Positions 18,017 through 26,486 of a stretch of DNA of 43,803 bases are shown here, in pieces. A model generated the notes under the pieces. That model was not told the origin of the DNA. It saw only the letters and a list, made by a program, of their open reading frames with translations, and made no database searches. The stretch lies in assembly GCA_036521995.1 (NCBI GenBank), contig DATDGR010000270.1, positions 1 to 43,803 of the forward strand, read 5' to 3'. The translations under genes and the position numbers were made by a program. Origin of the DNA: Gp13-AA77 sp036521995. GTDB taxonomy: Bacteria > Acidobacteriota > Terriglobia > UBA7540. Numbering within the stretch: the stretch's first letter is position 1; each line of letters starts with the position of its first letter.

Positions 18017-18067
18017 GTGAAAGGTACGCGGCTGGAAGGCCTTGAATCAGGCAGCCTAGGCCAGTTA

Positions 18068-18163
18068 ATGCGCATGTGGATCTCGACCTGGTTTACGACC
18101 TTTCGGCAGGACGTTCGCTACGCGGCGCGGAGCTTTGGCGTCCCGCAGTCAAATGGGATGTAA
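18068..18163 (+). pseudogene. Truncated N-terminal remnant of an ADOP/MacB-type permease
   Basis: A 31-codon frame from ATG 18068 to TAA 18161 reads WFTTFRQDVRYAARSFG near its middle. This resembles the cytoplasmic N-terminus shared by ADOP/MacB-like permeases (QDLRFAWRQLRRAPGF in the intact gene at 35852-38341). The similarity stops where the first membrane helix should begin. I read it as the leftover start of a deleted permease gene; a short chance match remains possible. Confidence 0.5.
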
Positions 18164-18237
18164 GTAAAGGGAGCAGCAATCTGCCACCTAGAACTTGCCT
18201 CTCCTGATCCCGAAGGCCCCAGCTTTCTGCAAATCCT

Positions 18238-19332
18238 ATGGCTTCGGACACCACCGTCAACCACGCCTATGCTGTGATCCTTGCCGGCGGGAGCGGCACG
18301 CGCTTTTGGCCCGCCAGCCGGCGCCAGCGCCCCAAACAACTTCTGGAGGGTATTTTCGGCCCGCGAACCCTGCTCGAACGCACGGTGGCGCGCCTCGATT
18401 CCTTGATTCCGCCCGAGCGGATCTACGTCTTCACGAACACTCTGCTCAAGAAGAAGATCGAAAGCCTTTTCCCTCAGATTCCGCCGGGGCAGATCGTGGC
18501 CGAACCCGCCGCCCGCAACACGGCGCCGACCCTCGGCCTCGGAGCACACGAGATTCTCCGGCGCGACCCGGCGGGAATGATGGTAATTCTTCCATCGGAT
18601 CACCTGATCGCGAGGCCGGTGATCTTCCGCCAAGTGCTCCACGCTGCGCTGCGATGGGCGGACACTGAAGGCCGGTCACTGCTGGTTGGCCTGAAGCCGG
18701 TCTCAGCCCACACTGGCTTTGGTTACATCCGGAAGGCTGGCTTGGCCGGTGAGATCCAGGGACAGAAGATCTACAGAGTCGAAAGCTTCAAGGAAAAGCC
18801 TTCGGCCGCCGTCGCGAAAAGATACATAGCCTCGGGCAATTACCTGTGGAACGGCGGCATGTTCGTGTGGCGCGCCTCAACCTTGATCGCAAATCTCGTT
18901 CGCTTCAAGCCTAAAATGGCCCGTGGCCTCGACCGCATCGCAAAGGCTGGTGGCGCGGCCTCGACCAAAGTTCTCAATCGCATTTATCCGAAGCTCGAAA
19001 AGATTTCGATCGACTACGCCGTAGCGGAAAAGGCCAACGACGTATTTGCGGTGGCGGCCGACTTCGGCTGGAGCGACGTGGGCAGTTGGTCCGAGCTTTA
19101 CGCGCTCCGGCCCAAGGACGCCGAAGGTAACGTTCGGCCCCGGCACAGCTTCTGCTTGAACGCACACGGAAACCTGATCGTGTCGGACAAGTTTGTGGCC
19201 GCGGTGGGCGTGCGCGATCTCATCATTGTACAGACTCCCGACGCGATTCTGGTAGCCGATCGGCATCAGGCACAAGAAGTCGGCAAGGCTGTCGCCGGCA
19301 TGGATACGAAACAGTGGAAAGGCCTGGTCTAG
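18238..19332 (+). CDS. manC: Mannose-1-phosphate guanylyltransferase
   Basis: A 364-residue nucleotidyltransferase making GDP-mannose from mannose-1-phosphate and GTP. The N-terminus YAVILAGGSGTRFWPASR and PKQLL form the nucleotide-binding loop. EPAARNTAPTL, ILPSDHLI, GYIRKA, FKEKP, YLWNGGMFVW and DFGWSDVGSW are the family motifs. The C-terminal cupin isomerase domain of bifunctional ManC/AlgA proteins is absent, so it is the monofunctional type. The next gene is a phosphohexomutase that would supply mannose-1-phosphate. GDP-mannose feeds surface polysaccharide and glycolipid synthesis. Confidence 0.95.
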   Translation: MASDTTVNHAYAVILAGGSGTRFWPASRRQRPKQLLEGIFGPRTLLERTVARLDSLIPPERIYVFTNTLLKKKIESLFPQIPPGQIVAEPAARNTAPTLGLGAHEILRRDPAGMMVILPSDHLIARPVIFRQVLHAALRWADTEGRSLLVGLKPVSAHTGFGYIRKAGLAGEIQGQKIYRVESFKEKPSAAVAKRYIASGNYLWNGGMFVWRASTLIANLVRFKPKMARGLDRIAKAGGAASTKVLNRIYPKLEKISIDYAVAEKANDVFAVAADFGWSDVGSWSELYALRPKDAEGNVRPRHSFCLNAHGNLIVSDKFVAAVGVRDLIIVQTPDAILVADRHQAQEVGKAVAGMDTKQWKGLV

Positions 19333-19416
19333 AGGCACCGAGAAGCCGACGGATCGGTCATTGTGACACCGGTGGGGGCTGGCGCAGCGAACTCGAAGAC
19401 ACAACAGCGCACATCT

Positions 19417-20871
19417 ATGAGGAAGAGCAAGAGCGCAACGGAAAGCCCGATCCAATTCGGCACGGACGGCTGGCGCGCCCGCATTGGTGAAGACTTCAAC
19501 TTCGAAAACGTCCGCCGCGTGGCCGCCGCCGTCGCCGACTATGTGCGCGAGGAGGGCGACCCTGGCCGTGGCCTGTTGGTGGGCTACGACATGCGGTTTC
19601 TTTCGCCGGAGGCCGCCGAGGTTGCAGCCGAAGCCGTGGCTGCGCGAGCGGTCGCCGTGACGCTTTCCGATCGCCCCACGCCCACCCCCGCCGTCAGCTA
19701 CGCCGTGCTCGCGCAGCAGTCGGCCGGCGCGCTCATGCTGACCGCCAGTCATAATCCGTGTCGCTGGAATGGTATCAAGTTCAAAGCACCCTACGGCGGT
19801 TCGGCGCTGCCTTCGATCATGAAGCGGATCGAGTTTCACCTGCACCGCCTGGATGACGGCGTCAAGCCCAAGCGCCGGCTCCGCCGTGCGCGCCGCGAAG
19901 TGGCGGATTTGGTGGCTCCGTACCTCGGGCGCCTAAGGTCTCTGATTGATCTCGATGCCATTCGCCGATCGCGCCGCCGCTTCGTGATTGACCCCATGTT
20001 TGGAGCCGGACGCGGCCTGATCGCGCGTCTGTTTAGCGAGACGGGTATTCCTTATCGCGAGATCCACGGCGAACACAACCCGCTTTTCCCCGGAATCAAC
20101 CCGGAGCCGATCGAGCCGCACGTCTCTAATCTGGAACGCGCCGTCAGCGAGGGCAGCTACGACGCCGGCTTCGCGACCGACGGCGATGCCGACCGCGTGG
20201 GCGCGGTCGATCGCGACGGCTCGTTTATCGACTCTCACAAGATCTTTTCGATCCTTCTACTGCATCTGGCCGAGGATCAGAAGCTTTCGGGAGAGGTCGT
20301 GAAGACTTTCTCCACGACCCGCATGGTCGATCACCTGGCCGGCAAGTTCGGTTTGCCACTCACCGTAACGCCCATCGGCTTCAAGTACATTTGCGAGCTG
20401 ATGCTTAACCGTGACGTGCTGATCGGCGGCGAAGAAAGCGGCGGCATCGCCGTCAAGGGCAACCCGCCGGAACGGGATGGGATTCTCAACTCGCTGCTGC
20501 TCGCTGAAGTCATGGCCAGGCGCGACCGCACGCTGGGCGAGTTGGTGGGTGAGCTCGAGCGCGAATTCGGACCGCACACCTACCACCGTATCGACCTCGA
20601 GGTCAGCCGTCCGGCGATCGTCCGCCTGCTCCGTAGGCTCGGCCACCACAAATTTCGCCGGCTCGCGGGTTTTGCGATCTCTTCGACTGAGTCGCTTGAC
20701 GGCTTCAAAATGATCTTCGGCCCGAGCACGTGGCTGCTGGTACGGCCTTCGGGTACCGAAAATCTGCTGCGCTTTTACGCCGAAGCGCCGAGGCGGGCTG
20801 AGGTTGATCGGCTGCTCAGCGCCGTGGTAGCGCTCGCCCGTCAAGAGGAAGCCCAAACGGGTCATGAATGA
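19417..20871 (+). CDS. Phosphoglucomutase/phosphomannomutase
   Basis: A 484-residue alpha-D-phosphohexomutase interconverting hexose 6- and 1-phosphates. It shows the four family signatures: FGTDGWRARIGEDF at the start, the phosphoserine loop LTASHNPCRWNGIKFK (Ser near 111), the magnesium loop ATDGDADRVGAVDRDG, the sugar loop GGEESGGI, and the phosphate-binding loop VRPSGTENLLRFYAE. ATG 19417 begins directly before the conserved N-terminus; a GTG at 19363 would add 18 unconserved residues. It lies 84 bases after manC and overlaps the M48 protease start by 8 bases. Man-6-P is the most likely substrate given manC, but Glc-6-P is equally compatible with the motifs. Confidence 0.93.
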   Translation: MRKSKSATESPIQFGTDGWRARIGEDFNFENVRRVAAAVADYVREEGDPGRGLLVGYDMRFLSPEAAEVAAEAVAARAVAVTLSDRPTPTPAVSYAVLAQQSAGALMLTASHNPCRWNGIKFKAPYGGSALPSIMKRIEFHLHRLDDGVKPKRRLRRARREVADLVAPYLGRLRSLIDLDAIRRSRRRFVIDPMFGAGRGLIARLFSETGIPYREIHGEHNPLFPGINPEPIEPHVSNLERAVSEGSYDAGFATDGDADRVGAVDRDGSFIDSHKIFSILLLHLAEDQKLSGEVVKTFSTTRMVDHLAGKFGLPLTVTPIGFKYICELMLNRDVLIGGEESGGIAVKGNPPERDGILNSLLLAEVMARRDRTLGELVGELEREFGPHTYHRIDLEVSRPAIVRLLRRLGHHKFRRLAGFAISSTESLDGFKMIFGPSTWLLVRPSGTENLLRFYAEAPRRAEVDRLLSAVVALARQEEAQTGHE

Positions 20872-22048
20872 GCGAGACCAAGCTCACAAGTCGCTGGGGG
20901 ACGTCGTCATAAAGCCTGAGTCCGCAAGCTATCATCGCTCTCAGCGTATCCTCTCAGTAACGGGCTATCTGGTTGATCTCGGTGTGCTCATCATTTTGCT
21001 CTTCGGCGGATGGAGCGCCGCGATTCGTTCCTTCGCCGAGAGCCTCAACCCCTACCCCGCCGTCGCCTTGCTGATTTACGCGCTGGTGCTGGGCGCCATC
21101 CTGAAAACCGTGAGCCTGCCCTTCGACTATCTCGGAGGCTTCTGGCTGGAGCACCGCTACCACCTCTCGAACCTCACTTTCGGTGGCTGGGTGAAAGATG
21201 AGATCAAAGAATCGTTGGTCGGCGGAGTGTTGGGCATTCTCGGGCTGGAGTTCCTTTATTGGACCTTGCGCGCCTGGCCGCAAAACTGGTGGCTGATCAC
21301 TGGTGTGATTTTCACCGGATTTTTCATCCTCATGGCGAATCTGGCGCCGATCCTGATCCTGCCGATTTTCTTCAAGCTCACACCGCTCTCCAATCCGGCG
21401 CTCGAAGTGCGCCTGCGGCGGCTGGCCGAGCGCGCTGGCACGCGGGTGCAAGGTGTTTATGAATGGAAGCTAGGCGAAAAGACCAAGAAGGCTAACGCCG
21501 CTCTGATGGGGCTCGGCAACACGCGCCGGATCCTGCTGGCGGACACCCTGCTGGACGGTTTCAGCGAGGATGAAGTCGAAGCGGTGTTGGCGCACGAACT
21601 CGGTCACCACGTGCACGCCGACATCTGGCGCGGCCTTGCCACCCAGACCGCCGCGACCTTCCTGGGCCTGTACGTGGTGAGCGTCGGACTTGCGCAGTGG
21701 AGTGGACCGCTGGGCTTTCGGAGTTCCTCGGACTTCGCCAACCTGCCCTTGCTGGCACTGATCCTCCTGATGGTGTCCCTGCTCCTGCTTCCGGTGGTGA
21801 ACGGCCTTTCGCGCCGTATGGAGCGCGCGGCGGACTCCTATGCCGTTCGATCGATTCGCGACCCCGCCGTCTTGGTGTCGAGCTTCGAGCGCCTGGCCAC
21901 GCTCAATTTGGCCGAGCGGCGGCCGCCCACTTGGATCGAGTTCGTTTTCCATAGCCATCCTTCGATTGAAAAGCGGATTGAGTTCATTCGAAGGTCCCAC
22001 GTCGTCCTGGCAGAAGAGACCGCGATTTCCGCGAAGCAGGCTCAGTGA
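20864..22048 (+). CDS. M48-family integral membrane zinc metalloprotease (Ste24-like)
   Basis: A 394-residue membrane protease with several hydrophobic segments and the zinc motif AHELGHHVHADI near residue 243; the third ligand is in ERAADSYAVRSI near 319. The order and length match CAAX-type Ste24 proteases. In bacteria these are generally linked to membrane protein quality control rather than prenylated substrates. Its ATG (20864) overlaps the end of the phosphohexomutase by 8 bases, implying translational coupling. At its 3' end it overlaps nusB by 7 bases in convergent orientation, so antisense effects are possible. Confidence 0.92.
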   Translation: MNERDQAHKSLGDVVIKPESASYHRSQRILSVTGYLVDLGVLIILLFGGWSAAIRSFAESLNPYPAVALLIYALVLGAILKTVSLPFDYLGGFWLEHRYHLSNLTFGGWVKDEIKESLVGGVLGILGLEFLYWTLRAWPQNWWLITGVIFTGFFILMANLAPILILPIFFKLTPLSNPALEVRLRRLAERAGTRVQGVYEWKLGEKTKKANAALMGLGNTRRILLADTLLDGFSEDEVEAVLAHELGHHVHADIWRGLATQTAATFLGLYVVSVGLAQWSGPLGFRSSSDFANLPLLALILLMVSLLLLPVVNGLSRRMERAADSYAVRSIRDPAVLVSSFERLATLNLAERRPPTWIEFVFHSHPSIEKRIEFIRRSHVVLAEETAISAKQAQ

Positions 22049-22479
22049 GAGTTGTGGCTTGACTCGACTGGAGCGGCGGCCAGCGCTTTGCGAACCGCAT
22101 CCAGCACGCCATTGACGAACTCCACGGACTCAGCCGCCGAGAAGCGCCGGGCCAGTTCGAGGGCCTCGTTGATTACGACGGCAGGCGGCGTCTCCCGATG
22201 ATGCAGCAGCTCGTGCAAGGCCAGGCGCAGGACGTTGCGGTCAACCGCGGCCATGCGCTCCAGCTTCCAGTGCTCGGCGTGGCGCCGAAGCAGCGGATCG
22301 ATGGTCTTCACGTCGCCCACGGTACCCTCGAACAAGGCGCGTGCGAACTCCTTCACCTCGGAGTCGACCTTGTGCGAAGGAAGAAAGCTGGCCAGAACTT
22401 CACCGGGGGAATGTTCGCCGACTTCCCACTGGAAGAGCATCTGCAGCGCGAGTTCGCGACTCTTGCGGCGTGAAGCCAT
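22042..22479 (-). CDS. nusB: Transcription antitermination factor NusB
   Basis: A 145-residue all-helical NusB. Family features are SRRKSRELALQMLFQWEVG at the N-terminus, the WKLERMAAVDRNVLRLALHELLH region, PPAVVINEALELARRFS and ESVEFVNGVLDAVRK. NusB pairs with NusE (S10) at boxA to allow antitermination on rRNA operons. It follows the enoyl-CoA hydratase by 10 bases on the same strand, which is unusual company for nusB (often beside ribH), so it is probably transcribed as the last gene of a fatty-acid operon. Confidence 0.95.
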   Translation of the reverse strand: MASRRKSRELALQMLFQWEVGEHSPGEVLASFLPSHKVDSEVKEFARALFEGTVGDVKTIDPLLRRHAEHWKLERMAAVDRNVLRLALHELLHHRETPPAVVINEALELARRFSAAESVEFVNGVLDAVRKALAAAPVESSHNSH

Positions 22480-22489
22480 GAGGGGGCAG

Positions 22490-23272
22490 CTATCTTCCAG
22501 TGAACCGGGCCGGACGCTTTTCCAGGAAGGCGCGTGTTCCTTCTTTCATGTCCGCGGTGGTACAGCAAAGCCCGAAGAGAGTCGCTTCCAGGAACTGCCC
22601 TTGCTCCTCGGTCATCTCGCAGCCGCGATTCACGGCCTCCATGGCAAACCGGACCGCCAGCGGACCGTTTGCCATGATCTTGCGCGCCAGCGCCTCACAG
22701 GCTGCCATCAGATCTTTTGCCGGTACCACCTGGTTCACCAGTCCCATCCGCCAGGCCTCGGCGGCGCTGATAGGCTCGGCCGCCAGGATTAACTCCAGCG
22801 CCCGGCCTTTACCTACCAGCCGAGGCAGCCTTTGCGTGCCGGCGTAGCCCGGAATAATGCCGAGCTTCACTTCGGGTTGTCCCAGCTTGGCGTTCTCCGA
22901 GGCCACTCGCAACGTGCAAGCCATCGCGAGTTCACAACCGCCACCGAGTGCGTAGCCGTTTACGGCCGCGATCACGGGCTTACCCAGGTTCTCGATCAGA
23001 TCGAGCACCCGCTGTCCCCGAATCGAGCGTTCCTTGCCTTCAACCGGCGTCTGCACGGCAAGCACCCCGATATCCGCACCGGCCACGAACGCCTTCTCGC
23101 CCGACCCCGTCAGGATCACGGCCCTCACGTCGGAGTCCTGCTCGATGCTCTCGAAGCAGGCCTTGAGATCCGCCATCACCTGATCATTGAGAGCGTTCAG
23201 CTTCTCGGGCCGATTGATGGTCACGTAGCCGATGCCGTCGCGCTTTTCGTAGATCAGCGTCTCATAACTCAT
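22490..23272 (-). CDS. Enoyl-CoA hydratase (crotonase family)
   Basis: A 260-residue crotonase that hydrates 2-enoyl-CoA to 3-hydroxyacyl-CoA. TINRPEKLNALN, FVAGADIGVL (CoA-binding oxyanion loop), YALGGGCELAMACTLRVAS and PEVKLGIIPGYAGTQRLPR carry the expected glycine pocket and both catalytic glutamates. ATG 23270-23272 is preferred, preceded by GGGAAGGGAA; a 9-residue longer start lacks support. It lies 28 bases after the 3-hydroxyacyl-CoA dehydrogenase and together they perform two consecutive steps of short-chain beta-oxidation or butanoate metabolism. No thiolase or acyl-CoA dehydrogenase is in the window. Confidence 0.94.
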   Translation of the reverse strand: MSYETLIYEKRDGIGYVTINRPEKLNALNDQVMADLKACFESIEQDSDVRAVILTGSGEKAFVAGADIGVLAVQTPVEGKERSIRGQRVLDLIENLGKPVIAAVNGYALGGGCELAMACTLRVASENAKLGQPEVKLGIIPGYAGTQRLPRLVGKGRALELILAAEPISAAEAWRMGLVNQVVPAKDLMAACEALARKIMANGPLAVRFAMEAVNRGCEMTEEQGQFLEATLFGLCCTTADMKEGTRAFLEKRPARFTGR

Positions 23273-23300
23273 GATTCCCTTCCCTGCCGCACTCCACACT

Positions 23301-24191
23301 TCACTTTTCGAGCTCCCGATTCGGCTTCGGATTCTTGGGATCGCCGTAGTCGTAGAAGCCCTTCCCCGACTTTCGGCCCAGCATGCCCGCCGCCACCATG
23401 CGTTTCATCAGCGGAGGCGGCGCGAAGCGTTGCTCGCGATACTCGTTGAACATGATCTCGGCGATGTAATACGTGGTGTCGATCCCGACGAAATCGTTCA
23501 AGGTCAGCGGTCCCATGGGATGCCCGCAGCCGAGCTTCATACCGTTGTCGATATCCACGATACTGCCCACACCTTCCTCGAGGGCGCGAATCGAATCAAG
23601 CAGGTAGGGCACCAGCAATCGGTTGACGATGAAGCCGCCGCGATCTGAGGTCAGGATCGGCGTCTTACCTACGGCGCGCGCGAAGCCCAGGCCAAGTTCC
23701 AGCTCCGCCGGGTCCGTGACTACCGTTTTCACCACCTCCACCAGCTTCATCAGTGGTACCGGGTTGAAAAAATGGAGGCCGAGGAACCGGGGGGCGCGCT
23801 CGGTCGAGGTCATCATCTCCGTGATCGAGAGCGACGACGTGTTGCTGGCCAGAATGGCCTCCGGCTTTACGATGCGGTCAAGCTCCCGGAACAGCTCCCG
23901 TTTTCGATCCAGGTTCTCGATAATGGCTTCGATCACTAGGTCGCAGTCTGCGAGATCGGCCAGGTGGATGGTACCTTGGAGGCGGGCCAAGGTCTCTGCC
24001 TTCTGCTCCCCCGTGATCTGGCCCTTTTCGGCAAACTTCCCCAGCGACTTCTCGATGGAGGCGAGTCCCTTCTTCAGTAGATCTTCCGAAACCTCGCGCA
24101 CCACGGTGGGGAAACCTGCCATGGCTGCCACCTGGGCGATTCCCGAGCCCATCAGGCCGCAGCCCACCACACCGACCTTCCTGATCTCCAT
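23301..24191 (-). CDS. 3-hydroxybutyryl-CoA dehydrogenase
   Basis: A 296-residue NAD(P)-dependent 3-hydroxyacyl-CoA dehydrogenase. The Rossmann motif is GVVGCGLMGSGIAQVAA. Active-site motifs are LASNTSSLSITEM, GLHFFNPVPLMKLVEVV (catalytic His), GFIVNRLLVPYL and GCGHPMGPLTLNDFVGIDT. The C-terminal RKSGKGFYDYGD is typical. ATG 24189-24191 has AAGGAGAG upstream; a longer frame to 24269 lacks similarity. It is the first gene of an hbd-crt-nusB unit. Its sequence fits the short stand-alone Hbd/PaaH type rather than the fused FadB type. Confidence 0.95.
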   Translation of the reverse strand: MEIRKVGVVGCGLMGSGIAQVAAMAGFPTVVREVSEDLLKKGLASIEKSLGKFAEKGQITGEQKAETLARLQGTIHLADLADCDLVIEAIIENLDRKRELFRELDRIVKPEAILASNTSSLSITEMMTSTERAPRFLGLHFFNPVPLMKLVEVVKTVVTDPAELELGLGFARAVGKTPILTSDRGGFIVNRLLVPYLLDSIRALEEGVGSIVDIDNGMKLGCGHPMGPLTLNDFVGIDTTYYIAEIMFNEYREQRFAPPPLMKRMVAAGMLGRKSGKGFYDYGDPKNPKPNRELEK

Positions 24192-24265
24192 TCCGCTCTC
24201 CTTCCGGTCGTCGTACGCTGGCCCTGGCTCCTGCGCTGCAGATCCGCGCCTTAACTTCCCGGGTC

Positions 24266-24654
24266 TCACAAGGCAGACACGATATCGGTCTTCCTGAAGT
24301 CATCCCCCTTAAAAAGGGGGGGTTCGCCGGTGACCTTGGCGAGCGCATAGGCGAAGCAATCGCCAAAATTCAACCCGGCCGGGTGACGGCCCTTGCCAAA
24401 GTCGTGGAAGGCCTGGCGCGCGAGATGCGCCTGCTCAACCGTGAAAGGGTCAATGATAATGCCGGCTCTGCGGAAAACATGTCGCAGTGGATGAGGGCCC
24501 CGGATCCGATCTGACCTTCGACGACGATGGAAAGTTCCAGGAAACTCGCGGCGCTGATCAAGCACCGGTCCGCGTCATGAATGACCTGGGTGAAGTGATC
24601 GGCCTCGGGTTCACCGAAGAAAATAGCGGCAAGTGCTGAAGTATCGAGGATCAT
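24266..24654 (-). pseudogene. vapC: VapC-family PIN-domain toxin disrupted by a one-base deletion
   Basis: The first frame reads MILDTSALAAIFFGEPEA.. and RCLISAASFLELSIVVE, the PIN core with its first catalytic Asp and Glu. The second frame reads RRAGIIIDPFTVEQAHLARQAF, then GKGRHPAGLNFGDCFAYALAK and GDDFRKTDI, with the remaining acidic residues. Adding one T to the TTTT run (plus-strand AAAA at 24474-24477) restores DMFFRRAGIII and a 129-residue protein, the usual VapC length. The ATG overlaps the vapB stop by 4 bases (ATGA). PIN toxins are RNases that often cut tRNA or rRNA. As read, the toxin is dead; a homopolymer miscount is the alternative. Confidence 0.87.
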
Positions 24655-24899
24655 TTGGGCAGGCCGCGATCATCGTAGAGCAATTCGGCGTGATCCAAAT
24701 AGGGGCCTTTGACGCGGGCCGCAGTGCGCCTGGCGATGGCGCGCAATTCCTCGACGGAGGCCTTGCCCTTGCGGCTCTGAAGGCGCTCGTAGCGCTCGCG
24801 CAGGGCCTCCGTGATGGCGCAGCTCATGGTTTCGCCCGTCTCCTGGGCGATCGCCTGCGCGAGTCGGTGCGCTTCCGGGTCTTTGACATTGAGGCTCAT
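24651..24899 (-). CDS. vapB: VapB-type antitoxin
   Basis: An 82-residue antitoxin of the Rv0623-like/PSK type: MSLNVKDPEAHRLAQAIAQETGETMSCAI then TEALRERYERLQ, a short ribbon-helix-helix DNA-binding domain, followed by ELRAIARRTAARVKGP, which would wrap the toxin. ATG 24897-24899 is preferred over a start 72 bases upstream because it begins at the conserved SLNVKDPEA. It is complete, although vapC immediately downstream is frameshifted. Confidence 0.92.
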   Translation of the reverse strand: MSLNVKDPEAHRLAQAIAQETGETMSCAITEALRERYERLQSRKGKASVEELRAIARRTAARVKGPYLDHAELLYDDRGLPK

Positions 24900-25347
24900 G
24901 GAGTCCTTCCCCTCTGTATCATGGTCAAACCTATCTTCATTCTGGCTCGTTTCCGGAGTCTCGGCAACCATTCTTAGGATTAAGCCCCACGTTGCCGGCG
25001 ACAGTCCGCCCCGTCCCCCAAGTTTTATGGTAACTCAAGAGTTATATTATGTCACGCTCATTGACCGGTAACTTCAAAAGTCGATTTCTTATCTGATTGA
25101 TTCCAGGCGACCTCCCAGGTCTGTTTGTCATGACTCCGGCCCGCGGCCCTGACTTCGGCCCGTCAGGCTGAGCACCCAGCCTGGCTGCAATTCGGGCCGA
25201 GCGACGGCCATGGTTGCGGGGTCCGGCGGACCTTTGGACGTGCCGGCGTGCCTCAGCGGAGACGCTGGGGTGAGCGGGGAAACGGGGCAACGGCATGTGG
25301 AGACCTCCCAGGCTCCCGCCAACGTAGCACACAGGCAGCCTGTTGTC

Positions 25348-25359
25348 AATATCGATATT
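25348..25359. promoter_or_regulatory. 12-base perfect palindrome upstream of the membrane protein gene
   Basis: AATATCGATATT is a perfect inverted repeat in an AT-rich pocket, 22 bases upstream of the putative -35. Its position suits an activator or repressor site, but no cognate regulator is known. Confidence 0.3.
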
Positions 25360-25380
25360 AAGCCTACTGAGAACAGCAGA

Positions 25381-25408
25381 TTGGCGATAAAGGTTCGAGT
25401 GCTATACT
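25381..25408 (+). promoter_or_regulatory. Putative promoter of the orphan membrane protein gene
   Basis: TTGGCG (25381-25386) and TATACT (25403-25408) are spaced by 16 bases. The predicted RNA start is about 20-27 bases before the start codon, leaving room for the GGAG Shine-Dalgarno sequence at 25432-25435. Confidence 0.5.
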
Positions 25409-25441
25409 CAATCGCCGTCGGCCTGGCCGGCGGAGATGATT

Positions 25442-26443
25442 ATGGGGCACGCTCTTCAGCTGGTCCTCAGATTTCTGGCGGGCGCAGCCGGCCTGACCTC
25501 GGTTTACGCCGCCTTGTTCCTCTACGAAGACGAGCAGGGCAAGATCCAGAACAAGCTGGAAGAGTGGTGGATCAGGTTCGACGATGAAGAGCGCGCCGCC
25601 CTGTCGCGCCACACCGCCTTCATGAAAGAGGTGGCGCGGCTCGGAACGCGCGGATTCGATCTGCTGTTCAAAGACAGGCTCTTCTCTCGATACGCTTTCA
25701 GCGTTTCGTTTTGCTTCGCCGTCGCCTCGCTCTGCCTGTGCGCCGTGGTCGCCCGCTTCTTCAGTGAGGAACACTATCCGGCGAGCCGGGCCGCGATCAT
25801 GGTGACGGCGGCAGCGGTATCGCTGGCGTGCGGAATCGTGCCGGCGCTCACTTCGAATCGCGCCCTGCGACTGCTGCGATGGTTTCCCCTGGTCGCGCTC
25901 CTGGTCGGCCTGGGCCCCGCGCTCAGCCAGATTGTGGGGGAGGATAGCAACATCGGCGGGGCCGCATTCTGGGTACTCGCGCCGATCACGGTACTGGCCT
26001 ATGCAGCGTGGAGTTTCATCTTCGATGTGACGTTTATTGCCGTCACGCGCTGGGCGCTGAAGTGGAGCGCCGCCATGGATAGCTTTGCCGCCATCGCTGC
26101 TGTAGTGCTGGTCAACGGCGGGCTGGGCGCCTTGCTGGTGGGCAGCCCGTTCCTGTTGCTGAAATTGAGCCCCAACAGCGCCGAGACCTGGGGCGCCGGC
26201 CTCAGCATAGCGGCTTACTCCAACACCATCGATTTCGTGGCCGCCTCGGTCTTCCTTATCCTCGCGCTCACGCTTCTCGCTCACCGGCTGCTTTGGCCCG
26301 CCATCAATCGGCCCTTGTACGCCTTGCAGAACCGCGGGGTACGAAAGAAATTTTTCAGCCTGGCAGGGGTAACGCTGCTCGGTTACGCCGGCCTGGGGTT
26401 TCCTGTCTGGATAAGCAAGATCCTAAGCGCGTTCGGCTGGTAG
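25442..26443 (+). CDS. Multi-spanning membrane protein of unknown function
   Basis: I do not recognise this 333-residue protein. The N-terminus has a hydrophobic segment, then a charged cytosolic-looking stretch (YEDEQGKIQNKLEEWWIRFDDEERAALSRH) and an amphipathic part (MKEVARLGTRGFDLLFKDRLFS). About seven further hydrophobic segments follow to the C-terminus, which ends in GFPVWISKILSAFGW. There are no transporter, kinase or protease motifs that I can identify. ATG 25442 has GGAG six bases upstream; ATG 25436 is two codons earlier but abuts the same GGAG. It is a single-gene unit between vapBC and the heme operon. Confidence 0.8.
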   Translation: MGHALQLVLRFLAGAAGLTSVYAALFLYEDEQGKIQNKLEEWWIRFDDEERAALSRHTAFMKEVARLGTRGFDLLFKDRLFSRYAFSVSFCFAVASLCLCAVVARFFSEEHYPASRAAIMVTAAAVSLACGIVPALTSNRALRLLRWFPLVALLVGLGPALSQIVGEDSNIGGAAFWVLAPITVLAYAAWSFIFDVTFIAVTRWALKWSAAMDSFAAIAAVVLVNGGLGALLVGSPFLLLKLSPNSAETWGAGLSIAAYSNTIDFVAASVFLILALTLLAHRLLWPAINRPLYALQNRGVRKKFFSLAGVTLLGYAGLGFPVWISKILSAFGW

Positions 26444-26486
26444 TAGATTCACGCCGTCATGCGCTCTCTCTTCGACGATGCTTCTA

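Larger units (their letters stand above)
24900..25441. other. 542-base intergenic region with a palindrome and a promoter
   Basis: The region separates vapB from the divergently transcribed membrane protein gene. It should hold the vapBC promoter on the minus strand, though I could not place it confidently. On the plus strand it contains the AATATCGATATT palindrome (25348-25359) and a -35/-10 pair (25381-25408). No credible gene was found. Confidence 0.5.

Noticed and set aside
24304..24320. CCCCCTT/AAGGGGG hairpin considered as a terminator
   Set aside because: It lies inside vapC and encodes the conserved PLFKGDDF segment, so the symmetry follows from coding.
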